DNA of 48,408 nucleotides from JAAYEA01 sp012689325 (GCA_036841525.1 DAITVZ010000033.1:1-48408), one strand, 5' to 3'; counted from the first letter of the stretch, positions 34,362-42,616 are shown. Numbers and translations are program-made. The notes: a model not told the origin generated them from the letters alone.

Positions 34362-35537
34362 ATGAATAAGAAGACGATCCGCGACATCAACCTGAAGAAC
34401 AAGCGCGTGCTGGTCCGGGTGGACTTTAACGTGCCCCTGGACAAGGCCCTGAACATCACCGACGACACGCGCATCCGCGCGGCCGTGCCCACCATCGAGT
34501 ACCTGCGCCAGCAAGGCGCCAAAGTGGTCCTCTGCTCCCACCTGGGCCGGCCCAAGGGCAAGACGCCCGAGCTGAGCCTGAAGCCCGCCGCCGCCCGCCT
34601 GTCCGAGCTGCTGGCCGCGCCGGTGGCGATGGCCGACGATTGCATCGGCCCCGACGTGGCCAAGGCCGCCGCCGCGCTGAAAAAGGGCGAGGTGCTCTTG
34701 CTGGAGAACCTCCGCTTCTACAAGCAAGAAGAGGCCAACGACGCCGATTTCGCCAAGCAATTGGCCGGCCTGGCTGAGGTTTATGTCAATGACGCCTTTG
34801 GCACCGCCCACCGCGCCCACGCCTCCACCGAGGGCGTGACCCACTATCTGCCCGCGGTCGCCGGGTTCCTGATGGAAAAAGAGATCGACTTTCTGGGGAC
34901 CGCCCTGGAAGATCCCAAGCGCCCCTTCGTCGCCATCCTGGGCGGCGCCAAGGTCTCGGACAAGATCGCCGTCATCGAGCGGCTGCTGGGCCTGGCCGAC
35001 AAGCTGCTCATCGGCGGCGGCATGGCCAACACCTTCCTGAAGGCCCAGGGGCTAGAGCTGGGACAGTCGCTGGTCGAGGCGGAAAAGCTGGACGTGGCCA
35101 AGGAACTGCTGACCAAGAGCGGCGGCAAACTGGTCCTGCCGGTGGATGCCGTGGTGGCTGATGCCTTTGCCGCGGACGCCAAGACCAAGGTCGTCTCCAT
35201 CAAAGAGATCCCAGCCGACTGGCGCATGCTCGACATCGGCCCGGAGAGCATCAAGGCCTTCAAGAAGGCGCTCAAGGGCGCCAAGACCGTGGTCTGGAAC
35301 GGCCCCATGGGCGTGTTCGAGTTCCCGGCCTTTGCCAAGGGCACCGTGGGCGTGGCGGAGGTCCTCGCTGGCCTGGAGGGCGCGACCACCATCATCGGTG
35401 GCGGCGACTCGGCGGCGGCGGTGGAGCAATCCGGCCTGGCCGGCAAGATGACGCATATCTCGACCGGCGGCGGCGCCAGCCTGGAGTTCCTCGAAGGCAA
35501 GGTCCTCCCCGGCGTGGCGGCCCTGAACGACAAATAG
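34362..35537 (+). CDS. pgk: phosphoglycerate kinase
   Basis: 391 residues with SD AAAAGGAGAA. VLVRVDFNVPLDK (substrate loop), LCSHLGRPKGK, LLENLRFYKQEEANDADFAK, YVNDAFGTAHRAHAS and the nucleotide-binding WNGPMGVFEFPAFAKGT with GGGDSAAAVEQ and HISTGGGASLEFLEGK are all present. It makes ATP from 1,3-bisphosphoglycerate. gap, the usual partner, is not next to it. It is 103 nt after pyk. Confidence 0.97.
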   Translation: MNKKTIRDINLKNKRVLVRVDFNVPLDKALNITDDTRIRAAVPTIEYLRQQGAKVVLCSHLGRPKGKTPELSLKPAAARLSELLAAPVAMADDCIGPDVAKAAAALKKGEVLLLENLRFYKQEEANDADFAKQLAGLAEVYVNDAFGTAHRAHASTEGVTHYLPAVAGFLMEKEIDFLGTALEDPKRPFVAILGGAKVSDKIAVIERLLGLADKLLIGGGMANTFLKAQGLELGQSLVEAEKLDVAKELLTKSGGKLVLPVDAVVADAFAADAKTKVVSIKEIPADWRMLDIGPESIKAFKKALKGAKTVVWNGPMGVFEFPAFAKGTVGVAEVLAGLEGATTIIGGGDSAAAVEQSGLAGKMTHISTGGGASLEFLEGKVLPGVAALNDK

Positions 35538-35540
35538 CAG

Positions 35541-35587
35541 CTTGGGGGGGCGGGCCCCGTGGCCGCCCCGCCCGCTATCATCCCAAG
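35541..35587. other. pgk-apgM intercistronic hairpin
   Basis: Outer stem CTTGGG (35541-35546) with CCCAAG (35582-35587), inner stem GGGCGGG with CCCGCCC. It is followed on the plus strand by eight A, so on that strand it lacks a U-run and is more likely an mRNA stability or processing element. The minus strand reading would look like a terminator, but no gene there needs one. Confidence 0.5.
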
Positions 35588-35606
35588 AAAAAAAAGATGG
35601 TGAAAA

Positions 35607-36827
35607 ATGCTTGATCTGAAGACCATTCGCGAGCTCGTCGAACCGAACACCACCAGGATCGTCATGCTGGTGATGGATGGCCTGGGCGGCCTGCCCATGA
35701 CCGCCGGCGGCCTCACCGAGCTGGAGACGGCCAAGACGCCCAATATGGACGCCCTGGCTGCCCAATCCCTCACCGGCCTGATCACCCACGTGGCCCCTGG
35801 GCTGACCCCTGGCAGCGGCCCGGGGCACCTGGCCCTCTTTGGCTACAACCCGCTGACCTACCAGATCGGCCGGGGCGTGCTGGAGGCGCTGGGCATCGGC
35901 TTCCCCATGGGGCCGAACGACGTGGCCAGCCGCTGCAACTTTTGCTCGCTGGACGCCAACGGCCTCCTCACCGACCGGCGCGCCGGGCGCATCCCCACCG
36001 AGGTGGGCACGAAACTGGTGCAAAAGCTGCGCGCCATCAAGCTCCCCGGCGTGGAGGTCTTTGTGGAGCCCGGCGAGGGCTACCGCTTCGTCGTGGTGCT
36101 CCGCGGCGAGGGCCTCTCCGACGAGGTGACCGAGTCCGACCCGCAGCGGCTGGGCGTGCCGCCCCTGACCATGGGAGCTGCGGCCGACGCCAAGGACCCC
36201 GCCGCCGCCAAGCGGACCGCGGGCCTCTTGAACCAGTTCGTGGCTGAGGCGCGCAAGGTCCTGGCCAACGACCACCCGGCCAACGGCAACCTGATGCGCG
36301 GCTTTGCCAAGCTCCCCGATATGCCCATGTTCCCCGACGTCTTTGGCCTGAAGGCGGCAGCCATCGCCGTCTATCCCATGTACAAGGGGCTGGCCAAGCT
36401 GGTGGGAATGCAGGTGCTGGACGGGGCGCACAGCGGCGAGGAAGAGATGGCGCTGCTGGAAAAGGCCTACAAGGATTACGACTTCTTTTTCGTGCACATC
36501 AAGTGGACCGATAGCGCCGGCGAGGATGGCGATTTCGCCCGCAAGGTGGGTGTCATCGAGGACGTGGACAAGCTTTTGCCGCGCATCCTGGCGCTCAACC
36601 CCGACGTGCTGGTCGTCACCGGCGACCACAGCACGCCGGCCCTGCTCAAGAGCCATAGCTGGCATCCCGTGCCCATGATGCTCTATTCCAAGCACTGCCG
36701 CTACGACGCCAACGCCGAGTTCTCCGAGCGCGGCTGCGCGAGGGGCGCGCTGGGCGTCATGCCCGCGACCAATATCATGCCGCTGGCGCTTGCCAACGCC
36801 ATGCGCCTGGCCAAATACGGCGCGTAG
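35607..36827 (+). CDS. apgM: cofactor-independent phosphoglycerate mutase, archaeal type
   Basis: 406 residues, the length of the archaeal-type ApgM rather than bacterial GpmI (about 510). IVMLVMDGLGGLP holds the first metal-binding Asp; TPGSGPGHLALFGYNP holds the nucleophilic Ser; SRCNFCSLD and RIPTEVG follow; HIKWTDSAGEDGDFARKVG and VVTGDHSTPALLKSHSWHPVP give the remaining metal ligands of the alkaline phosphatase fold. It interconverts 3- and 2-phosphoglycerate, linking the product of pgk to that of glycerate kinase. Some relatives are annotated as phosphonopyruvate decarboxylase-like; context favours the mutase. Confidence 0.92.
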   Translation: MLDLKTIRELVEPNTTRIVMLVMDGLGGLPMTAGGLTELETAKTPNMDALAAQSLTGLITHVAPGLTPGSGPGHLALFGYNPLTYQIGRGVLEALGIGFPMGPNDVASRCNFCSLDANGLLTDRRAGRIPTEVGTKLVQKLRAIKLPGVEVFVEPGEGYRFVVVLRGEGLSDEVTESDPQRLGVPPLTMGAAADAKDPAAAKRTAGLLNQFVAEARKVLANDHPANGNLMRGFAKLPDMPMFPDVFGLKAAAIAVYPMYKGLAKLVGMQVLDGAHSGEEEMALLEKAYKDYDFFFVHIKWTDSAGEDGDFARKVGVIEDVDKLLPRILALNPDVLVVTGDHSTPALLKSHSWHPVPMMLYSKHCRYDANAEFSERGCARGALGVMPATNIMPLALANAMRLAKYGA

Positions 36828-36840
36828 GCGCCGGTGCGCC

Positions 36841-36876
36841 GGATAGGACGCTCTCGCCATGCGGGGCGTCCTATCC
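36841..36876 (+). other. perfect 11-bp hairpin downstream of apgM
   Basis: GGATAGGACGC (36841-36851) pairs with GCGTCCTATCC (36866-36876) around a 14-nt loop, 14 nt after the stop. Its last two bases are the first two of the next hairpin. It has no U-run of its own. Confidence 0.75.
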
Positions 36877-36933
36877 AGGCAACTCGAAGCCCGCGCCGAG
36901 GGCCCGAGCTCCGAGTTGCCTGGATCGCTTTTT
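36875..36933 (+). terminator. second hairpin and U-run, terminator before the sugar operon
   Basis: CCAGGCAACTCG (36875-36886) pairs perfectly with its complement at 36912-36923; the 25-nt loop is GC-rich and can fold again. ATCGC and five T follow. It sits 20 nt before the start codon of the fusion gene, so either the next transcript starts inside it or read-through is regulated. Confidence 0.7.
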
Positions 36934-36952
36934 CAACCGCGAAGGGGGGATC

Positions 36953-39676
36953 ATGAGCGGTCGCAAGCCCAAGTACTGCATCCTGTTGGCCGGCGGCAAG
37001 GGCACGCGCATGCGCTCCGCCGATTGCCACAAGGTCTGCTTCCCCATCGACGGGCGGCCCGCCATCAACCGCGCCCTGGATATCTACAAGTCCTGCGGCA
37101 TCCGCCAGCCGATCGTGGTGGTGGGCCACATGGCCGGGCAGGTGATCGAGACTGTTGGGCAAGAGTTCGATGACATCATCTATACCTATCAGGCGCAGCA
37201 ACTAGGCACCGGACACGCCACCCGCATCGGGCTCAAGGCGCTTCAATCCCTGGACGCGGATGGGGACGTCCTGCTGGTCGCCGGCGATCGCATCGTCGAG
37301 CCTTTCGTGCTGGATGCGCTGATCGACCTCTATTACGCCCGCGATTGCGATATGGCCTTCCTGATGGGCGCCAAGGGCCGCCGCTCGGACAAGGGGCGCA
37401 TCGTGACGGCCCCCGATGGCGCGCCCCTGGCCGATGTGGAGGCGCGAGACATCTGGCAGCGCGAGGCCTATCGCCGCATTCGTCAGATGACCTTGGAGGG
37501 CACGCCGCCATCGCGCGAGGCGGCGCTGGCGATCTTGCGCGCCCAGTTCGACGACCGGCGCGCCGCCAAGGCTTTTGGCCCGCTCTGGCAAGCCCTGGCC
37601 GTGGAGGGCCGCGAGCTGGACCGCGACGAACTCCTGGCGCTCATCCCCGAGCGCAAGACCCGCTTTGATTTCGTGCAGCGAGACGGCCAGCCCATCACCC
37701 TGACCCCCGACGAGGTGGAGGAGACCGATCACGCCAACTTTTCCATCTATCTCGCCAAGATCTCGGCGCTGCGCTACGCCCTGGACAACCTCAGCACCGA
37801 TAACGCCCAGGGTGAGGAATACCTCTCGGACATGATCACCATCCTGGCGCAGACGCGGGAGAACGATCAGCCTCGCTTTGTCGTGGAGGGGCTGCTCGTG
37901 GAGAACCCCAACTATGTGATGGCCTTTAACGATCCCGCCGAGCTGCTCGAGATCGAGGCGTATTTCCAGCGCAAGAAGCAGCCCCAATTGGCCGCGGCGC
38001 TGCCGCAGGATAGCCACCACAAGGCCATCTCGGCCTGGGTCGCCGAGTTCCGCGACCTGGCGATCCCGGATGCCACCAAGCCGCTCTGGCAAGAGCTGTC
38101 CGCTCTCTACGGCGCGGACCCCGCAGTCTTTCGCACCCGCCGCCGCGCTTATCTGGAGGTGTTGGAACACGCGGCGCGCGAGCTGGGGCCCGAGACGCCG
38201 GTCCTGCTGGTGCACGCGCCAGGGCGGGTCAACATCCTCGGCCGGCACGTGGACCACCAGGGCGGCAACTGCAACCTGATGGCCATCGACCGCGAGTTCG
38301 TGATGGCCGTGCATCCCCGCGATGACGACCAGGTGCACCTGCACAATGTGGACAGCGACCTCTTTAGCTCACGCCGCTTTTCCATCGGCGACCTGCTAAA
38401 AGACCTCCCCTGGGATGACTGGATGTCACTGATCAATAGCGAAAAGGTCGCCGAGATGGTCTGCGCCGCGGCGGGCGACTGGGGCCAGTACGTCCAGGCA
38501 GCGGTATTGCGCCTTCAAAAGAGGTTCCCCACCCTCAAGCTGCGCGGCATGGACCTGGTGGTGCAGAGCAACATCCCCATCGCCGCGGGGCTGAGCTCGT
38601 CCTCGGCGCTGGTGGTGGCCTCCGCCGAAGCGACGGTGGCGGTGAACCAGTTGGAGGTCTTTCCCTCCCAGTTCGTGGACCTGTGCGGCGAGGGCGAGTG
38701 GTTCGTCGGCACCCGCGGGGGCAGCGCCGACCACGCCGGGGTCAAGTTCGGCCAGAAGGGCAAGGTCGCCAAGGTCACCTTCTTCGAGTTCGGCATCGAC
38801 AAGATGGTGGACTTTCCAGAGGATTACCGCATTGTCCTCTGCAACTCGAGGATTCAGGCGAAAAAGTCCGGCGGGGCAAAGGACATCTTTAACCAGCAGG
38901 TGGCCTGCTATCGGCTCGGCTTTCAACTGATCAAGTCCTTCTTTCCACAATACGCGCCGCTGCTCCACCACCTCCGCGACGTGAACGCCCGCACGCTGAA
39001 CGTGCCGCTGAGCTACATCTATCGCATCCTGTTGCGGCTGCCCGAGCGGGCCACGCGCGCCGAGATCCTGCGGCTCTTGCCCGAGGCGAACCTCAAGCCG
39101 CTCTTTTCCACCCACGCCGAGCCCGCCGGCGGCTATCCCATCCGGGGCGTGGTGCTCTTTGGCCTGGCCGAATGCGAGCGCAGCCGGATCGCCGCCGACC
39201 TCCTGGAGGCGGGGCGCGTCGCCGAGTTCGGCCGGCTGATGAATGTGTCGCACAACGGCGACCGTGTGGCCGTCTATGACGCGCACTGGCAGCCGCAGCC
39301 CTATCCCTACCAAGTCTCCAACGCCTATATCCTGGACCTGATGGATGACCTGGAGAGCGGTGATCCCGAGCGGGTGGTGGCGGCGCAACTGCAATGGCAG
39401 CCGGGAGCCTATGGCTGCAGCACCCCCGAGATCGACCTGATGGTGGATGTGGCTCGGCAGGCGCCAGGCGTGGCCGGGGCGCAGTTGGCGGGGGCGGGCC
39501 TGGGCGGCTGCATGATGGTGCTGGCCCATCGGGATGCCACGGAGCAACTGGCACGGCGACTGACAGAGATATACTATACGCCACGGGGCCTGGAGCCTGA
39601 CGTGGCGGTCTGCTCCCCCATCGGCGGCAGCGGCGTGATCGGCCAGCCCCGCGGCGGCCCGAGCCGTCGCTGGTGA
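36953..39676 (+). CDS. fused sugar nucleotidyltransferase and galactokinase-like GHMP kinase
   Basis: 907 residues, SD GAAGGGGGG before ATG 36953. Residues 1-330: a GlmU/UAP-type nucleotidyltransferase with AGGKGTRM (13-20, NTP loop), KVCFPIDGRPA, QLGTGHATRIG (GTGHA at 85-89, as in UTP-using enzymes) and VAGDRIV. Residues 330-410 link. From about 415: a GHMP kinase with PGRVNILGRHVDHQGG (from 423; galactokinase motif 1 GRVNLIGEH-DY-GG), IPIAAGLSSSSALVVAS (GLSSSS at 546-551, ATP loop), TRGGSADHAG (catalytic Asp region) and GAGLGGCMMVL (motif 3). Order and chemistry suggest sugar to sugar-1-phosphate to NDP-sugar in one chain, as in bacterial fucokinase/GDP-fucose pyrophosphorylase, though with the domains reversed in type. 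The sugar is unknown; galactose, arabinose or a related hexose are candidates. Confidence 0.85.
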   Translation: MSGRKPKYCILLAGGKGTRMRSADCHKVCFPIDGRPAINRALDIYKSCGIRQPIVVVGHMAGQVIETVGQEFDDIIYTYQAQQLGTGHATRIGLKALQSLDADGDVLLVAGDRIVEPFVLDALIDLYYARDCDMAFLMGAKGRRSDKGRIVTAPDGAPLADVEARDIWQREAYRRIRQMTLEGTPPSREAALAILRAQFDDRRAAKAFGPLWQALAVEGRELDRDELLALIPERKTRFDFVQRDGQPITLTPDEVEETDHANFSIYLAKISALRYALDNLSTDNAQGEEYLSDMITILAQTRENDQPRFVVEGLLVENPNYVMAFNDPAELLEIEAYFQRKKQPQLAAALPQDSHHKAISAWVAEFRDLAIPDATKPLWQELSALYGADPAVFRTRRRAYLEVLEHAARELGPETPVLLVHAPGRVNILGRHVDHQGGNCNLMAIDREFVMAVHPRDDDQVHLHNVDSDLFSSRRFSIGDLLKDLPWDDWMSLINSEKVAEMVCAAAGDWGQYVQAAVLRLQKRFPTLKLRGMDLVVQSNIPIAAGLSSSSALVVASAEATVAVNQLEVFPSQFVDLCGEGEWFVGTRGGSADHAGVKFGQKGKVAKVTFFEFGIDKMVDFPEDYRIVLCNSRIQAKKSGGAKDIFNQQVACYRLGFQLIKSFFPQYAPLLHHLRDVNARTLNVPLSYIYRILLRLPERATRAEILRLLPEANLKPLFSTHAEPAGGYPIRGVVLFGLAECERSRIAADLLEAGRVAEFGRLMNVSHNGDRVAVYDAHWQPQPYPYQVSNAYILDLMDDLESGDPERVVAAQLQWQPGAYGCSTPEIDLMVDVARQAPGVAGAQLAGAGLGGCMMVLAHRDATEQLARRLTEIYYTPRGLEPDVAVCSPIGGSGVIGQPRGGPSRRW

Positions 39677-39704
39677 GCGCCAGCAGGCAGATGAAGGACG
39701 AGGC

Positions 39705-40478
39705 ATGAGGATTTTCCCAGGCTATCTCTGCGACCTGGATGGCACGGTCTACCTGAGCGAGCGGCTGATCCCCGGCGCGCGCGAGACGATCCAGGCGCTG
39801 CGAGCAGCGGGCAGCCGCGTGGTGTTCATGTCCAACAAGGCGCTGGACCCGCGCTCGGTCTATGCCGACAAGCTCAACCGCCTCGGCATCCCCGTGGAGA
39901 CCGAGGATGTGATCAACTCGTCCTGGGTGACAGCCCGGCACCTGGCGGATATCGCGCCGGGGGCCAGGCTGCTGGTGCTCGGCGAGCCGCCGCTGCTCCA
40001 AGAGCTGGCGGAGGCTGGGCTGCGCCTCGCGGACGACCCCACGCGGGTGGATTACGTGGTGGCTTCCTTTGACCGCACCTTTGAGTACTGGAAGCTCTAC
40101 CAGGCCTTTGTCGCCATCCGCCACGGCGCGCGACTGGTGGCGACCAACGCCGACCGCACCTGCCCCATCGAGGGCGGCGAACTGCCCGACGCCGCCTCGG
40201 TGATCGGGGCGGTGGAGGGTTGCACCGGCGCTAAGGTGGAATGGGTGGCGGGCAAGCCCTCGCGGCTGATGGTGGAGACCGGGCTGCAACGGCTGGGCGT
40301 GGCCGCGGAGGACTGCCTCGTGGTGGGCGACCGGATCGAGACGGACACGCTCATGGGCCGAGAGGCCGGGGCCAAGACCGCCCTGGTCCTTACCGGCGTC
40401 ACCAGCCGTACCCGCCTGGCCCAGTTCCCTTACCAGCCCGACTATGTCTTGGATTCCATCGCCGACCTGGTAGGATAA
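39705..40478 (+). CDS. HAD-IIA (NagD-like) sugar phosphatase
   Basis: 257 residues. The nucleophile motif is YLCDLDGTVYL (DxD). VVFMSNKALDPRSVYADKL is motif II with the Ser/Asn that binds phosphate, WVAGKPSRLM holds the Lys, and CLVVGDRIETDTLMGREAG the metal-binding acids. The C2 cap lies between (about 80-180). Family members dephosphorylate small phosphometabolites such as glycerol phosphate, phosphoglycolate or sugar phosphates. It follows the fusion gene by 28 nt, so it may remove a dead-end sugar phosphate. Its stop codon is 2 bp before the left repeat of the mobile-looking cassette. Confidence 0.9.
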   Translation: MRIFPGYLCDLDGTVYLSERLIPGARETIQALRAAGSRVVFMSNKALDPRSVYADKLNRLGIPVETEDVINSSWVTARHLADIAPGARLLVLGEPPLLQELAEAGLRLADDPTRVDYVVASFDRTFEYWKLYQAFVAIRHGARLVATNADRTCPIEGGELPDAASVIGAVEGCTGAKVEWVAGKPSRLMVETGLQRLGVAAEDCLVVGDRIETDTLMGREAGAKTALVLTGVTSRTRLAQFPYQPDYVLDSIADLVG

Positions 40479-40479
40479 T

Positions 40480-40508
40480 CCACCGCGGAGACGCAGAGAG
40501 CGCAGAGA
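40480..40508 (+). repeat. left terminal inverted repeat of the cassette
   Basis: 29 bp, core CCACCGC, G, GAGACGCAGAG, A, GCGCAGAGA. It differs from the reverse complement of the right repeat only at positions 8 and 20 (G/T and A/G). Confidence 0.9.
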
Positions 40509-40638
40509 AAAGAGCTAGTTTAGGAGAGGCAAGAAGAGATCCCCGACACTGCTTGTATCGCTTTTGCGCAAGCGTCATGCCGTCATGAAACACCTATTCC
40601 AGCTTCCAGCATTGGTAATCGAGACAGGTCAAACGAAT

Positions 40639-41049
40639 ATGGACATCAACCAGATCACAGGAGAGATCATCGGCGCTGCGATTGAGGTGCATCGCGCCCT
40701 AGGTCCAGGTCTCCTGGAATCAGCGTATGAAGGATGTCTGTGTCAAGAACTCGGACTGAGGAGAGTCGTATATACTAGTCAGGTGGACCTCCCAGTGATG
40801 TACAAAGGCCGGTACCTGGATTGTGGCTACCGGCTCGATCTCTTGGTAGCCGATGCTGTGGTAGTGGAGGTCAAGGCTGTAGAGCGGCTCTTGCCGATCC
40901 ATGAGGCGCAGGTCTTGACCTATCTTCGTCTGGGAGGGTGGAAGGCAGGGCTATTGATCAATTTCAATGTAGCAGTGCTCAAAAACGGCGTCCGGCGCCT
41001 TGTGCTTGGTCTGGAGGAATCTGCAAAGCCAGGAATCCCATACAAGTAG
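40639..41049 (+). CDS. GxxExxY protein (PDDEXK_3 nuclease-like family)
   Basis: 136 residues from ATG 40639; the frame is open upstream to 40564, but homology begins at MDINQITGEIIGAAIEVHRALG. The name-giving motif is GLLESAY (G-x-x-E-x-x-Y). CGYRLDLLVADAVVVEVKAVERL gives the D then ExK pattern of the PD-(D/E)XK nuclease fold, and LPIHEAQVLTYLRLGGWKAGLLINFNV the conserved C-terminal part with NF-V. The SD is poor. The function of this family is not established; the catalytic motif predicts a nuclease, but activity is unproven to my knowledge. From memory such genes often occur singly, scattered and flanked by repeats of the kind seen here. Confidence 0.9.
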   Translation: MDINQITGEIIGAAIEVHRALGPGLLESAYEGCLCQELGLRRVVYTSQVDLPVMYKGRYLDCGYRLDLLVADAVVVEVKAVERLLPIHEAQVLTYLRLGGWKAGLLINFNVAVLKNGVRRLVLGLEESAKPGIPYK

Positions 41050-41097
41050 TCAGGCTGTCTGAACACGAGTGTCGCATCGCGCTCTCTGATTCCCAAA

Positions 41098-41126
41098 TCT
41101 CTGCGCCCTCTGCGTCTCAGCGGTGG
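41098..41126 (-). repeat. right terminal inverted repeat of the cassette
   Basis: 29 bp in inverted orientation to the copy at 40480-40508, 27 of 29 positions matching. On the plus strand it starts TCTCTGCG and ends AGCGGTGG. It begins 49 bp after the GxxExxY stop. Confidence 0.9.
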
Positions 41127-41172
41127 TCTATTCTTACACTAACGGACGAGTATACGAAAAGGAGCGATCAAT

Positions 41173-42591
41173 ATGACAGGCAAGAAACCAGTTTTGGGCG
41201 TTATTATCGGCAACCGCGGGTTTTTCCCCGACCACCTGGCCGACACCGGCCGCCAGGAGATTCAGCGCATCCTGGAAGCAGAGGGCATCACGCCCATCAT
41301 GCTCACGCCGCAGGACTCTAACTTTGGCTCATTGGAAACGATGGCCGACGCGGACAAGTGCGCCGCCCTGTTCAAGGCGCACCGTGAAGAGATCATCGGC
41401 GTGCTGATCAGCCTGCCCAACTTTGGCGAGGAGCGGCCCATCGCCGCGGCCCTGCGCCTCTCCGGCCTGGACGTGCCGGTGCTGGTGCAGGCCACCCCCG
41501 ACGAGCCGGGCAAGATGACCATCGCCGACCGCCGCGATAGCTTTTGCGGCAAAATGTCCACCTGCAGCAACTTGACCCAACACGGCATCCCCTTCTCCCT
41601 GACCCGATCCCACACCGTCTCCCCCTCCTCGACCGAGTTCCTCGAGGACCTGCGCTGGTTCGTCAGCGTCTGCCAGGTCGTCGCCGGCCTGCGCGGCGCG
41701 CGCATCGGCTGCCTGGGGGCGCGGCCCGCGGCGTTCACCACCGTGCGCTACAGCGAAAAGCTGCTGGAGCAGGCGGGCATCAGCGTGGAGACCATGGACC
41801 TCTCCGAGGCCTACGGCCGCATGGAAAGGCTCCAGGCGGACGACCTGGCCGTGCAGGCCAAGCTGGCCGCCATCCAGGGCTATATCAGCGCCAAGGGCGT
41901 CCCGGCCGCCGCGCTGGTCAAGATGGCCAAGTTCGGCGTGGTAATGGACCAGTGGATCAAGGAGAGCAAGCTGGTGGCCACCGCCATCCAGTGCTGGACC
42001 TCCATGGAAGAGTTCTTTGGCGTGGTCCCTTGCACCGTGATGAGCATGATGAGCAACAGCCTCATGCCCAGCGCCTGCGAGACCGACGTCACCGGCGCCG
42101 TGGGCATGTACGCCATGCAGCTTGCCTCGGGCCGCCCCAGCGCGTTGGTGGACTGGAACAACAACTATGCCAGCGACCCGGACAAGGCTGTGCTCTTCCA
42201 CTGCAGCAACCTGCCCAAGGACCTCTTTGGCGAGGCCAAGATGGACTACCAGGAGATCATCGCCGGGACCGTGGGCAAGGAAAACACCTACGGCACCGTC
42301 GTCGGGCAGCTCAAGCCGGGGGACTTTACCTTCTGCCGCGTCTCCACCGAGGACACCTACGGCGAGATTCGCGCCTATGTGGGCGAAGGCCAGTTCACCC
42401 GCGACCGGCTGGACACCTTTGGCGGCTATGGCGTCGCCGAGATCCCGGCGCTGCAGACGCTGCTGCGCTACATCTGCGAGAACGGCTTTGAGCACCACGT
42501 CGCCATCAACATCTCGCAGACCGCCTCCGCCGTGACCGAGGCGCTGAGCAAGTACATGGGCTGGGAAGTGTATCTGCACAACACGCTTTAG
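41173..42591 (+). CDS. L-fucose/L-arabinose isomerase-fold sugar isomerase
   Basis: 472 residues with SD AAAGGAG. It belongs to the FucI/AraA clan: the expected metal ligands are Glu in SACETDVTGA, Asp in ALVDWNNNY and His near the C-terminus in FEHHVAIN; the N-terminal domains (VLGVIIGNRGFFPD onward) are Rossmann-like. It is not canonical AraA (about 500 residues, different motifs) nor full-length FucI (about 590). The genes behind it encode an AraB-like kinase and an AraD-like epimerase, so L-arabinose to L-ribulose is the simplest job; L-fucose or another aldose remains possible. Confidence 0.85.
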   Translation: MTGKKPVLGVIIGNRGFFPDHLADTGRQEIQRILEAEGITPIMLTPQDSNFGSLETMADADKCAALFKAHREEIIGVLISLPNFGEERPIAAALRLSGLDVPVLVQATPDEPGKMTIADRRDSFCGKMSTCSNLTQHGIPFSLTRSHTVSPSSTEFLEDLRWFVSVCQVVAGLRGARIGCLGARPAAFTTVRYSEKLLEQAGISVETMDLSEAYGRMERLQADDLAVQAKLAAIQGYISAKGVPAAALVKMAKFGVVMDQWIKESKLVATAIQCWTSMEEFFGVVPCTVMSMMSNSLMPSACETDVTGAVGMYAMQLASGRPSALVDWNNNYASDPDKAVLFHCSNLPKDLFGEAKMDYQEIIAGTVGKENTYGTVVGQLKPGDFTFCRVSTEDTYGEIRAYVGEGQFTRDRLDTFGGYGVAEIPALQTLLRYICENGFEHHVAINISQTASAVTEALSKYMGWEVYLHNTL

Positions 42592-42616
42592 GCCCTGCCG
42601 AACAGGAGGAGGCCCC

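Larger units (their letters stand above)
40480..41126. mobile_element. 647-bp cassette with terminal inverted repeats carrying a GxxExxY gene
   Basis: Two 29-bp sequences in opposite orientation, matching at 27 of 29 positions, bound a single small gene. Inside, the base composition is visibly more AT-rich than the neighbours (for example GTCGTATATACTAGTCAGG). There is no transposase, so it would need help from elsewhere. I see no target duplication: the outer flanks GGATAAT and TCTATTC differ. The insertion lies between two genes of the sugar operon and leaves the SD of the downstream gene intact. Without the cassette the gap between those genes would be about 47 bp. Confidence 0.7.
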
